From Candidatus Dojkabacteria bacterium (lineage in GTDB: Bacteria; Patescibacteria; Dojkabacteria; SC72; JAFGCJ01), in NCBI GenBank assembly GCA_016932785.1, contig JAFGCJ010000002.1:248001-312000 (forward strand): 64,000 nucleotides of DNA. Direction: 5' to 3'. Shown here piece after piece: positions 39,967 to 49,008 of this stretch. The stretch's first letter is position 1, and each line of letters starts with the position of its first letter. Position numbers and translations under genes: made by a program. The notes below the pieces were generated by a model. It was not told the origin of the DNA, searched no databases, and saw nothing but the letters and a program-made list of their open reading frames with translations.

Positions 39967-42900
39967 TTGACTCTAGCATTAATATCGTTCGCAATATTCT
40001 TCATAATAAGCGCCATTATTCTTGTGACGGCCTATTTCAGTCCAATTCCAAGAAAAATAGGCTTCAGAAATATTAGGCGACGTTTCGGTAATACTGTTCT
40101 TGTTGTTATTGGCTCACTTGTTGGTGCCGCTCTAATTTCTGGATCACTTGTTCTATCGGACTCTCTAGACAAAACGTTTGTAGATATTGTTCACAGAATG
40201 ATCGGAGAACAGGATGCAGAGATTACCCTCAGCGAGAAAGCCTACAGCAACAAACCACTACCCTACTTAGCTGAAGAAGAGACCGAAGAGATAAAGGATA
40301 TGCTGGATATCGATGAAGTTGATGGAGTTTTCACTTCGCTTGCTATTAGAACCTCGCCACAGAAAATTAACGACGAGGGAGAACCAGTTATCAACACCTA
40401 TCAAATACGTATAGACGGAGTTGACATGGAATCTCTAAAGAAGTTTGGGGAGTCCCCGGTCGAATTAGTCGATATCAAGGACAATGAAGTTCTTATTTCA
40501 AAACCTCTTGCCAAGAAACTTGAGCTTTCTGTCGGAGACACAATCCGTGCACCTTATGGTCCGCTTAGTATCGACTTCAAAGTAAAGAAAATATATGAAG
40601 AAAACGGACTTATTGATGGTTGGAGAATAATAACCACCAACAAATATCTAACCTCTCAGCTTGGAATTCCAAAAGACTCCTACAATACAATTGTTATTTC
40701 CGCTAAAGGTGGAATCGAACCGGAGAACTACGATGGACCAGAATTTGAAAAAACTTTGGAAAAGGCCCTTGAGGATTTCGACTCAGATACCTACGAACTC
40801 TCAGTTATGGAGTGGAAAAAAGAAGCCCTTGAAGGCTATGGAATGAAAACCTTCGTAATAATGTTTATTGTGCTTAGCTTTTTCGGAGTATTTTCCGGTA
40901 TTTTGCTCATAGTTAATCTTTACTCAATGCTTGCCGAAGAACGTAAACGCGAAATGGGGATCCTGAGAGCCATAGCCCTCACAAGACTTCAACTGACGAA
41001 AACATTTATATATGAAGGGTTTCTCTACACTCTTATTTCGTCCGCAATAGGATCAATCCTCGGAGTTGGAATCGGCTATATATTGGTACACAGTCTCGAC
41101 CAGATGTTTGCGAAAATGATGTCATTGACAGGAGGAGAAGACCTCTTCAAACTTTCATTCGGCTTCAAATGGCAAAGTCTCCTTATCGCTTTCAGCGCGG
41201 GCTTTCTCTTTACAATTGTAACTGCCATTCTCTCCAGCTACAAAATAAGCAAATTAAGTATTGTAACTGCAATAAAAGACATCAAAGAAAAAGCAGATCT
41301 TCAAATCGGATGCAAATGGATTGCAAAAACATTCGTTTATGGTCTAGGACTATTTTCAAGTCTGCTTTTTACTCTTTCCTTCTTTGTTATTAGAACATTT
41401 ATGGATGAAGGAAGAAATCAGGATGGAAATCCGCTTGCCGAAATGACAACCAGCAACTATAACGATACGGTAGATTTAATACAGGCCCACGTCCTTTATA
41501 TAGGTATTCAGTTAACACTTGCACTGGGAGTAATGTTCATTAACAGGATCGCAAAGGCGCTATTAAAAAAGGATATTGACAGAGTAACAGTAACAATAGC
41601 TTCCCTTTCAAACATAGCAATCACAGCATCTATGATAACCCTAGATTCCTTCAGATCAGCTTTTATGCAGGATGCCGGAACAGCATTATTTTTCATTCTA
41701 AGTGTATCTCTGGTGATATCACTTGCCCTAGCTGTTACGTATAACCTGAATATCATTTCGACAATTCTCGGCTACCCTCTTCGGAGAATAGGCAGTCTCA
41801 GATCGGTTGTGAGAATGGCGTTTCGTTATCCAGCTGAAAATATTAAGAGAACGGGAATTACTTTAGTTATGTTTGCCCTTATAATTTTCTTAATTGCCTA
41901 TGTAAGCATGGTAAAGGCAACGGTGGATCAAGAGACAAGAAAAATGCTACTTAACACTCTTGGCGGATACGACCTGATAATAATTCCCGGTCCTGACACA
42001 ACAATGCAACAAACAGACCAGATTATCGAAGATCTAGAAGATTTAAAGGATGTTGACAGAGTATCAAAGATGGGACAAACCGTTGTTGTTTTACCTCAGT
42101 ACAAATATAAGGACTTGGAGGAGGCACAGTATTGGGGAGATCCTTCACAAACACCAAGTCATTCGGAGGAAGATAGTTTCCGCTCCTACTATAGCAGTCT
42201 TCCTGAAGATTTCATTAAGAAAGCAAGAATTTCGTTATCTGAACGGGCAAAAGGATATGAAACCGACGAAGAGGTCTGGGATAAGGTTATTGAAGACAGC
42301 TCTAAGATTGTCCTGGGAGATGCATTTGCGGCAACGCAAGGCTTTGGACAACAGCCGAAAATCTCTGTCGGAGACAAGGTAATTGTTTCCGATCTTTTCG
42401 AGCAAAAAGATATTGAGAAGGAAGTTATTGGAATAGTAAAAGCTCAAGAAGGAGGAAGTCCGTCAGCTAGCTTCTCACCTTACATTATAACTACCAACAA
42501 GCACGTAGAGGAAGAATTCGATGAGAATTATTTAAATCGATATTCTGCAAAAAGTCTTCTAGCCGCTTTTAATGGAGATAACACTATCGAGAAGACAAAT
42601 TCTATAAAAAAAGAGCTAATTAGTTACAATATATCAATGATAATGAATATTGATGATATGACAGAAACAGCTATTTCTTTTATAAATTCAATGATGATAC
42701 TTCTCCAGGGATTCCTCGCATTCTGCCTGATAGTAGGAACTTCAGGACTTGCAATAATAATAACCAGAGCAGTACACGAAAGACGGCAGCAAATAGGAAT
42801 GATGCGTAGTCTTGGGTTCCAAAGGTGGATGATACTTGCAAGTTTCTTTATTGAGTCAACCTTCATAACAATGCTAGGAATAGTGATAGGACTTTCAACA

Positions 42901-43092
42901 GGGACTATCGGTGCTCTCATCTCCTTCGAAGTAGCATACCAGGATCAACCTGACGTTTCACCGGTATTTCCCATCCGGGAAATAGCACTAATTTGTCTGT
43001 TTGTTTACATAGCATCCATGCTGTTTGCTATCCTTCCTTCAATAAAAGCCGCTCGTTTGAGTCCGGTTGAAGCAACTGACTATCCAGAATAA
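39967..43092 (+). CDS. FtsX-like ABC exporter permease
   Basis: 1041 aa, TTG start (39967). It has the MacB/LolCE layout with two FtsX domains. An N-terminal membrane segment and a periplasmic-type domain (about 40-280) are followed by three segments around FVIMFIVLSFFGVFSGILLIVNLYSMLAEERKREMGILRAIALTR (the conserved coupling helix), then middle segments, a second periplasmic domain (about 665-880), and RRQQIGMMRSLGFQRWMILASFFIESTF near the C-terminus. Together with the ATPase 26 nt downstream it forms a complete exporter for lipoproteins, peptides or lipids. No MacA-like adaptor is adjacent. Confidence 0.93.
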   Translation: MTLALISFAIFFIISAIILVTAYFSPIPRKIGFRNIRRRFGNTVLVVIGSLVGAALISGSLVLSDSLDKTFVDIVHRMIGEQDAEITLSEKAYSNKPLPYLAEEETEEIKDMLDIDEVDGVFTSLAIRTSPQKINDEGEPVINTYQIRIDGVDMESLKKFGESPVELVDIKDNEVLISKPLAKKLELSVGDTIRAPYGPLSIDFKVKKIYEENGLIDGWRIITTNKYLTSQLGIPKDSYNTIVISAKGGIEPENYDGPEFEKTLEKALEDFDSDTYELSVMEWKKEALEGYGMKTFVIMFIVLSFFGVFSGILLIVNLYSMLAEERKREMGILRAIALTRLQLTKTFIYEGFLYTLISSAIGSILGVGIGYILVHSLDQMFAKMMSLTGGEDLFKLSFGFKWQSLLIAFSAGFLFTIVTAILSSYKISKLSIVTAIKDIKEKADLQIGCKWIAKTFVYGLGLFSSLLFTLSFFVIRTFMDEGRNQDGNPLAEMTTSNYNDTVDLIQAHVLYIGIQLTLALGVMFINRIAKALLKKDIDRVTVTIASLSNIAITASMITLDSFRSAFMQDAGTALFFILSVSLVISLALAVTYNLNIISTILGYPLRRIGSLRSVVRMAFRYPAENIKRTGITLVMFALIIFLIAYVSMVKATVDQETRKMLLNTLGGYDLIIIPGPDTTMQQTDQIIEDLEDLKDVDRVSKMGQTVVVLPQYKYKDLEEAQYWGDPSQTPSHSEEDSFRSYYSSLPEDFIKKARISLSERAKGYETDEEVWDKVIEDSSKIVLGDAFAATQGFGQQPKISVGDKVIVSDLFEQKDIEKEVIGIVKAQEGGSPSASFSPYIITTNKHVEEEFDENYLNRYSAKSLLAAFNGDNTIEKTNSIKKELISYNISMIMNIDDMTETAISFINSMMILLQGFLAFCLIVGTSGLAIIITRAVHERRQQIGMMRSLGFQRWMILASFFIESTFITMLGIVIGLSTGTIGALISFEVAYQDQPDVSPVFPIREIALICLFVYIASMLFAILPSIKAARLSPVEATDYPE

Positions 43093-43118
43093 AAATTATA
43101 AATTTAGATTTAATAAAA

Positions 43119-43802
43119 ATGAGTAAAAAAGAGAAAATTGTAGATGCAAAAAACCTCAAAAAAATCTACAACCAAGGTCATCCCAATGAAGTGCAAGCTC
43201 TCAAGGGTATCGACCTTACAGTTGATAAAGGAGAAACAATGACAATAATGGGTCCATCCGGTTCCGGGAAAACTACACTACTCAACTGTATTTCAGGTAT
43301 CGACGAGGCTACATCCGGTGAGATTTTCGTTGCTGGAAAAGACCTCCAGAAAATGAAAGACGGTGAAAAAACAAGGTACAGAGCCAAAAATATGGGCTTT
43401 ATTTTCCAGACCTTCAACCTTATACCTGTACTAACCGCAGTAGAAAATGTCGAAATGCCCCTTCTTGTTACAGGCGTAAAGGCAAAAGAAGCACGCGAGC
43501 GTTCACTAGAGATGCTAAAAATTGTTGGACTTGAGGATCGGGCAGAGCACAAACCATCTGAACTTTCAGGAGGTCAGGTCCAAAGAGTTACAATCGCCAG
43601 ATCTCTTGTTCACAGGCCGGCAATAGTCTGGGCTGACGAACCTACAGGAAATCTCGACAGTAAAACAGCTCACAGCGTCTTCGATTTAATGCTCGAACTC
43701 AACGATAAGTACAATGAAACTTTCGTTGTAGTGACCCACGATGAGGAAATTGCAAAGAAAACCCAGCGAATAGTAAATATCGACAGCGGTAAACTCGTAT
43801 AG
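43119..43802 (+). CDS. ABC transporter ATPase, LolD/MacB type
   Basis: 227-aa nucleotide-binding subunit. Walker A GPSGSGKTTLLN, Q-loop FIFQTFNLIPVLTAVENVEMPL, signature LSGGQVQRVTIARSL, Walker B AIVWADEPTGNLDS and H-loop VVVTHDEEIA are all intact. The NLIPxLTAxENVxxPL segment is diagnostic of the LolD/MacB/FtsE group. It partners with the FtsX-type permease just upstream. It was started at ATG 43119 (MSKKEKIV). Confidence 0.95.
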   Translation: MSKKEKIVDAKNLKKIYNQGHPNEVQALKGIDLTVDKGETMTIMGPSGSGKTTLLNCISGIDEATSGEIFVAGKDLQKMKDGEKTRYRAKNMGFIFQTFNLIPVLTAVENVEMPLLVTGVKAKEARERSLEMLKIVGLEDRAEHKPSELSGGQVQRVTIARSLVHRPAIVWADEPTGNLDSKTAHSVFDLMLELNDKYNETFVVVTHDEEIAKKTQRIVNIDSGKLV

Positions 43803-43914
43803 CACGATAGTATCTTTACAAATATTTTCCGCAAAAATTTTCTAGAGGTTGTTGACGTAGATTAAACAAAACTACGATAATAAACCGAATATAAGAAATG
43901 TCTTTACTAACTGG

Positions 43915-44763
43915 ATGAAAATAAACCAAACTAAAGTACATGGACAAACCATAGAATACTACGATCAGGGAATTGGAGATACTCTACTGATGATTCATGG
44001 TCTTCTTAATGCTAAGGAGGGACTAGAACCTTCGGCGGACATACTATCCAAGAATTTCAGGATAATAGTACCTGACTTACCCGGTTACGGCGGATCAGAC
44101 CAATTTCTAGAAGGTGAATCCCACGAGGAATTTGCAGACTTTCTATCAGACTTTATTGAAGAGCTTTCACTATCCCACATACACATACTTGGAACGTCGT
44201 TTGGAGGCACAATCGCAATAGATTTTGCCTCAAGATATCCTCAAAAAACAAACAAACTAATTCTTCGTGCTCCTCTCTACGACAGCAACCAGATCCCGAA
44301 AATGATTAGCAACGACATTTCAAAATCACTCATAAAAAACATAACCAAACCCGTCATACTTCAGAAACATATTGCCAGAATCGTCTGCAAAATTTACGCA
44401 GATGTTGTAGAGAAAAAGACATCCGACCTCCAAGACCAAAATTCCTCTGAAGTACTCCAGAAAACAACCAACATATGGCTTAACAGAATGAATGACGAAA
44501 GGGTCAGAGAAATGATGAGAAATATTCTAATAAACCTTTTATACATAGACCTAAGACCGCAGATTAAACAGATCACCAATGAGACACTGATTCTCTGGAA
44601 AAAAGGTGACCATTTCGTAGGAGAATCGGGAGAAGAGCTGCATAAAATCTTGAAAAACTCGAAGTACCTTGAAATGCATGGCAAATACCACGCAATGATC
44701 AATGACAACATAGATGTACTAACCAGACGCATAACAGATTTTCTTAATGAACAAAACAAGTAA
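43915..44763 (+). CDS. alpha/beta hydrolase
   Basis: 282 aa. Features are LLMIHGLLNAKEG, DLPGYGGSDQFL, the nucleophile elbow ILGTSFGGTIAIDFASRYP (Ser near 98), LIDW-like acid region LILWKKGDHF and HGKYHAMI with the catalytic His. The order matches the MhpC/prolyl-aminopeptidase group. It overlaps the next glycosyltransferase gene by 17 nt, suggesting a two-gene unit for modification of a glycan or lipid. Confidence 0.85.
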   Translation: MKINQTKVHGQTIEYYDQGIGDTLLMIHGLLNAKEGLEPSADILSKNFRIIVPDLPGYGGSDQFLEGESHEEFADFLSDFIEELSLSHIHILGTSFGGTIAIDFASRYPQKTNKLILRAPLYDSNQIPKMISNDISKSLIKNITKPVILQKHIARIVCKIYADVVEKKTSDLQDQNSSEVLQKTTNIWLNRMNDERVREMMRNILINLLYIDLRPQIKQITNETLILWKKGDHFVGESGEELHKILKNSKYLEMHGKYHAMINDNIDVLTRRITDFLNEQNK

Positions 44764-45484
44764 CCCCAAAATTTCTATTGTTATTCCTGCCTTTAATGAG
44801 GAAGGATACATAGACGAGTGCCTCGAGTCTATTCTCAACCAAGACTTCGATCAAGATTATGAGGTAATAGTTGTAAACAATACATCTACCGATAATACAG
44901 AAAAGATTGTAAGAGAGTATAAAAATGTAATCCTAGTAGAGGAACAAATAAAAGGTATCGCACAGGCAAGACAAACGGGCTTTATGGCAGCAAAATCAGA
45001 TATTATCGTATCAACCGATGCTGATGTAATCGTTCCAAGAACCTGGCTTTCTTCAATATGGAATCTTATGCTAGACAACAAAGACGCTGTAGCAATTGGA
45101 GGATATTGGATATTATACGGAAACCCAATCTTCGAGTTCATATACAAAAAAGCTGCAGATTTAGATATTCTCACCAAATTAACCAAGATTTATAGCGGAC
45201 AACCCCTTTCAACAGCTAATCTTGCAGTGAGAAAGTGGGCCTGGGAAAAAGTCGGCGGTTTTGACACAGAAATAAAAACAGCCAGTGGTATGGATGACAT
45301 AGATATAACCCTCAAGCTCTCCAAAATTGGAAGGGTCATTGCTTCAAATGATTTTATCGTAAGGGCATCGGCAAGAAGGTATATCAAAAAACCATGGACT
45401 ATACCTTTAAGACTGATAAACGCCTTATCCTTCTCTCTTTTTGGAAGAGGAATCTGGAGAAAGGGCAATTCTGACGTAAGATAG
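44747..45484 (+). CDS. family 2 glycosyltransferase
   Basis: 245 aa, GT-A fold. The nucleotide-binding N-terminus ISIVIPAFNEEGYIDECLESILNQ is followed by VVNNTSTDNT, then SDIIVSTDADVIVP with the metal-binding DAD, and AVRKWAWEKVGGFDTEI (acceptor site). No membrane segments are present, so it is cytoplasmic or peripheral. The donor and acceptor are unknown; cell-envelope polysaccharide is likely. Start ATG at 44747 overlaps the hydrolase. Confidence 0.9.
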   Translation: MNKTSNPKISIVIPAFNEEGYIDECLESILNQDFDQDYEVIVVNNTSTDNTEKIVREYKNVILVEEQIKGIAQARQTGFMAAKSDIIVSTDADVIVPRTWLSSIWNLMLDNKDAVAIGGYWILYGNPIFEFIYKKAADLDILTKLTKIYSGQPLSTANLAVRKWAWEKVGGFDTEIKTASGMDDIDITLKLSKIGRVIASNDFIVRASARRYIKKPWTIPLRLINALSFSLFGRGIWRKGNSDVR

Positions 45485-45582
45485 GTATTTTTGACATCCT
45501 CAAGAATTATCAACATACCTGCAAGGCTTAACATGCTATAATGAAACCACCGACATCCGTGATAAATTTTTACTAGCCCATT

Positions 45583-47325
45583 ATGTCGTTTGCCACAGAA
45601 TATCCTAACAACAAACAGAAGAATTCTACTGGATCTCCCCCACCATCTTCTCAGAACACTTCAAATGCACCTGCAGCACCTGGTTCAGGAGCCACCCAAT
45701 CAGATATAACGTCTCAACAAACTCAAAAGCAGTCTCAGCAGACTTCAATACCGACACCTACAACAAATCAACCGACAACAGCTACGCAACCGGCCGTGCC
45801 ACCCCAGGGTACCAATCCTGTTCAACCAAATGTCCAATTGACATCTTCACCACAGAATACGACATCAGGAACTTCTAAAGCCGCAGCAGATACATCTATG
45901 CGATCTCAAACGTCCAATCAGGTACCAACAGCTGCCGAACCGACTAAAACGCTCAGCAAACAGCCAACCCAGCAACAAGTAACTCCCGAGAAAGTAACAC
46001 CCAAACCAGAAGAAAACTCTCTTCCGCCACTATCCAAACAACCGACACCATCAAAATCAGCAGCAATTTCACAACAAGCAGTCAGTTCTAAACAGCCAAC
46101 TCCTACAAACGGAAGATTAAAAATACCCGTCTGGCTAATAATTGTACTTTCAATTATATTACTCGGAGCAATAGGAACTGCTGTTTATTTTTTTGTGCTG
46201 AAAGACTCCGACTTTTTGAAAGATTTAGGTCTCTCCTCGGATGCTAAAACATGCACCTATGAAGGTAACACATACAACGACGGTCAGGCTTTCACAGCCT
46301 CAGACGGATGTACCAAGTGCACCTGCACTAACGGAACCACTGAATGTTCCGATGAGGAATGTACATCAAAGGAAAACCTCCCAGAAGTACCCGAAGGCTA
46401 CAGCGATCTTTCTGAAGAAGCTATAACCTATGGAGCCGGAGATTCAGACAATCGAGAGATATATCTAATGAGGAACGTATCCGACACACCTAGAAAAATT
46501 GGAGACGGCATGTATCCAGCCATGTCACCTGATCAAAAAGCAGTAGCATACACCGAGCAAACCAGTGGCAATACTGAAGATGCAGATACTATCTATTTCT
46601 ATAGCATCGGAGACAGATCAACATTGGAGATGACCCAAGATGGAGGAAACATACAACAAGTTACATGGTCACCTGACGGTAATTATTTCGTCGTAATATC
46701 AGGAACATCTTCTGTAGCAACCAATACAGTCTACTCATATCCAGAACAGGAAAAAATATACGAATTCGACTCAGTGGCAGGAAAGGCTATGTTTTGGATC
46801 AACGAAGACAGAATAATCTTTAACGAGCCTCAGGAAGTTACCCCAGACAGACCATGGGAAAGCGGAATGGGAACAGGAGTATCATCTGCTGAAATAGTGG
46901 CTCAGACCCAAAAGACAAACCAATTACTCACCGCGGAGGCATTAGTCGAGTACGAACTAATCGACGTCACTGCTGATGGAAATATACTCTATTCAAAGAC
47001 TATTGCTAGCAGTCAAAACCAATGGTCACAGGACGACCTACAGGCCACATACTGGGAAATGAGTACCTCCGGAGAAGACAATACTCAAGTCGGCCATCCG
47101 GACATAACTGTTGAAGAAAAAATACTAGGACTTACAGACAAATCAATAAACGATTATCAGGTACTCAGTTATCAGATGAACCCTGACCATACAAACTGGT
47201 ATGCTTATGTTCTTGTTGAGTCCGACGGAGACAGTACAACAGACGGTGAAATCTTCGTTATAGATACGACAGCAGAAACAGACACCTCTCTGAAAATCGG
47301 AGACGGCTATTCTGTTTCCTGGTAA
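45583..47325 (+). CDS. membrane protein: disordered Pro/Gln/Thr tail, VWC-like Cys domain, beta-propeller
   Basis: 580 aa. Residues 1-175 are extremely rich in Gln, Thr, Pro and Ser (cytoplasmic, disordered). One membrane segment follows (about 184-205, IPVWLIIVLSIILLGAIGTAVYFF). A small Cys-rich module (CTYEGNTYNDGQAFTASDGCTKCTC...CSDEECT, about 223-262) resembles a von Willebrand C or pacifastin fold. Then a TolB/WD40-like propeller (IYLMRNVSDTPRKIGDGMYPAMSPDQKAVAYTEQ, VTWSPDGNYFVVISG, YSISW-like end). A promoter-like TGCTATAAT lies at about 45533. Outside-facing recognition is inferred. Confidence 0.8.
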   Translation: MSFATEYPNNKQKNSTGSPPPSSQNTSNAPAAPGSGATQSDITSQQTQKQSQQTSIPTPTTNQPTTATQPAVPPQGTNPVQPNVQLTSSPQNTTSGTSKAAADTSMRSQTSNQVPTAAEPTKTLSKQPTQQQVTPEKVTPKPEENSLPPLSKQPTPSKSAAISQQAVSSKQPTPTNGRLKIPVWLIIVLSIILLGAIGTAVYFFVLKDSDFLKDLGLSSDAKTCTYEGNTYNDGQAFTASDGCTKCTCTNGTTECSDEECTSKENLPEVPEGYSDLSEEAITYGAGDSDNREIYLMRNVSDTPRKIGDGMYPAMSPDQKAVAYTEQTSGNTEDADTIYFYSIGDRSTLEMTQDGGNIQQVTWSPDGNYFVVISGTSSVATNTVYSYPEQEKIYEFDSVAGKAMFWINEDRIIFNEPQEVTPDRPWESGMGTGVSSAEIVAQTQKTNQLLTAEALVEYELIDVTADGNILYSKTIASSQNQWSQDDLQATYWEMSTSGEDNTQVGHPDITVEEKILGLTDKSINDYQVLSYQMNPDHTNWYAYVLVESDGDSTTDGEIFVIDTTAETDTSLKIGDGYSVSW

Positions 47326-47373
47326 AACAGAAATATCTTAAAATCAAACCCTTTGCATTAAAGGTAATTACCT

Positions 47374-48174
47374 ATGAGTAATTTTTTGCCAGTACATGAA
47401 GAAATAAAACCTATCTATGAGTCCAAAGATCTTCTGGCTTTTGATAAGCCGATAGGTCTCCCTACAACATATAGAAGCACTTCAGATAACAGCGACTGCT
47501 TGATCAAAAGAGTATCTCAGCACTACCCCGACGTACTGACTGTTCAAGGATTTCAACCCAACGAAGGTGGTCTACTATATAGACTGGATAATCTGACAAG
47601 TGGAATAGTTCTCATTGCAAGAAATCAAAAAACTTTTGACCACTTAAAAGAAATACAAGACAAAAATTTGCTTATAAAGAGATACTTTGCACTCTGCGAG
47701 AAAACCAGAAAATTCCAAAACGTTGCACTAAACCAGAAAACCATCGAAACTCAGAATTCCAAGAAGTATCCTACATTTATGTCTTTACCTCAGGATTTCT
47801 TTAACATTGTAGGTCTTGAACCATTCGAAACAGAGAAAGCAGATTACCAGATAATTAATTATCCAATAGGTCACAGTAAAAAATCTTCTAGAAAAATGAT
47901 AGCAGTGAAAGGGAAAAACTACAAAACAAGAGGAAAATCCCGCTCGGCGACAACAGCCTTCAGAATATTATCTGCAAAGGACAATCTTGTTCTTGTAGAT
48001 GTCATAATTACCAAGGCAATCCGTCACCAGATACGGGTTCATCTTTCTTCAATAGGCCTGGGTATAATAGGTGACAAAATCTATCATCCTAACGGAGCAA
48101 TCCTCGACAATCCCAGACTATATCTACACTGCGGAATAGTTTCTGTAACAGAAAATCCTCTGGAATTTGAATAA
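47374..48174 (+). CDS. RluA-family pseudouridine synthase
   Basis: 266 aa. Catalytic motif LLYRLDNLTSGIVLIA (the Asp of xRLD; the usual His before Arg is Tyr). N-terminal LLAFDKPIGLPTTYRST and C-terminal ITKAIRHQIRVHLSSIGLGIIGDKIY are the other RluA signatures. It probably modifies 23S rRNA or tRNA, though the exact site is not deducible. No S4 domain is present. Confidence 0.9.
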   Translation: MSNFLPVHEEIKPIYESKDLLAFDKPIGLPTTYRSTSDNSDCLIKRVSQHYPDVLTVQGFQPNEGGLLYRLDNLTSGIVLIARNQKTFDHLKEIQDKNLLIKRYFALCEKTRKFQNVALNQKTIETQNSKKYPTFMSLPQDFFNIVGLEPFETEKADYQIINYPIGHSKKSSRKMIAVKGKNYKTRGKSRSATTAFRILSAKDNLVLVDVIITKAIRHQIRVHLSSIGLGIIGDKIYHPNGAILDNPRLYLHCGIVSVTENPLEFE

Positions 48175-48224
48175 AATTTGGCAAATATATTTCTTAACTG
48201 TAAAATTAATACATAAATTTTTAT

Positions 48225-48818
48225 TTGAATACTATGAACAAACTATTAGAGGTACTGTCCAAAGCATTCATTGGCGAAAGCATGGCAAGAAATCGCTACA
48301 CCTTCTACGGAAAAATTGCCCAAAAAGAAGGATACGAGAAAATCGGCGAAATATTTTTACTTACGGCAAATCAGGAGAAAGAACACGCAAACTGGCTTTT
48401 TAAGCTGATCCAAGAGGTAAAGGATAAAACAGGAGACAAGACAGATCCAATAGTGGTTGAATCTGAGGTTCCATCGGTTCTCGGAACCACAGAAGAAAAC
48501 CTCAAAGCAGCAATGGCCGGAGAAAACTACGAGCACACTTCGATGTACCCGGAATTCGCTGACATTGCCGAAAAAGAAGATTTTCCTAAAATAGCTGACA
48601 GGCTCAGATCAATTGCCAAAGCAGAGAAAAACCATGAAGAAAGATATTCCATCTATCTGCAACAGCTTGAAACAGGAACACTATTTAGAAAAGAAAAACC
48701 AGTAAAATGGGTCTGCAGAGAATGCGGATATGTACATGAGGGAACAGAACCTCCAGCCGAATGCCCTTCCTGTTCACATGAAAAGAGCTTCTACGAGCTA
48801 AAATGTGACTGCGCGTAG
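48225..48818 (+). CDS. rubrerythrin
   Basis: 197 aa. An N-terminal ferritin-like diiron four-helix bundle has the ligand pattern SMARNRYTFYGKIAQKEGYEKIGEIF (Glu) and QEKEHANWLFKL (ExxH), then ENYEHTSMYPEFADIAEKE and KAEKNHEERYSIYL. The C-terminal rubredoxin domain is WVCRECGYVHEGTEPPAECPSCSHEKSFYEL. It reduces hydrogen peroxide in anaerobes. Expect an anaerobic or microaerophilic cell. Monocistronic, with an AT-rich leader. Confidence 0.95.
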   Translation: MNTMNKLLEVLSKAFIGESMARNRYTFYGKIAQKEGYEKIGEIFLLTANQEKEHANWLFKLIQEVKDKTGDKTDPIVVESEVPSVLGTTEENLKAAMAGENYEHTSMYPEFADIAEKEDFPKIADRLRSIAKAEKNHEERYSIYLQQLETGTLFRKEKPVKWVCRECGYVHEGTEPPAECPSCSHEKSFYELKCDCA

Positions 48819-48909
48819 CTGAAGGCTTTCAATATATTACTGTCAAATTTGGCAAATATATGTCCAAAACATGTCAACTACTTGTTGTCGGGTCGTGACA
48901 GATATGCAT

Positions 48910-48939
48910 ATTTAACTTTCCTTGCAACGAAAGTTAAAT
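48910..48939. other. perfect 11-bp hairpin
   Basis: ATTTAACTTTC and GAAAGTTAAAT pair perfectly around the 8-nt loop CTTGCAAC. No T-run follows, so it is unlikely to be a simple terminator for rubrerythrin. It lies in a 190-nt gap before the sensor gene at 49009. A DNA operator or an mRNA structure are the likely roles. Confidence 0.5.
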
Positions 48940-49008
48940 CCTTGCGTTAAGACATTTCAAATGGTAAATTGTTAATAACTCATCACTTATCTTAACTGCT
49001 CGAAGTTC

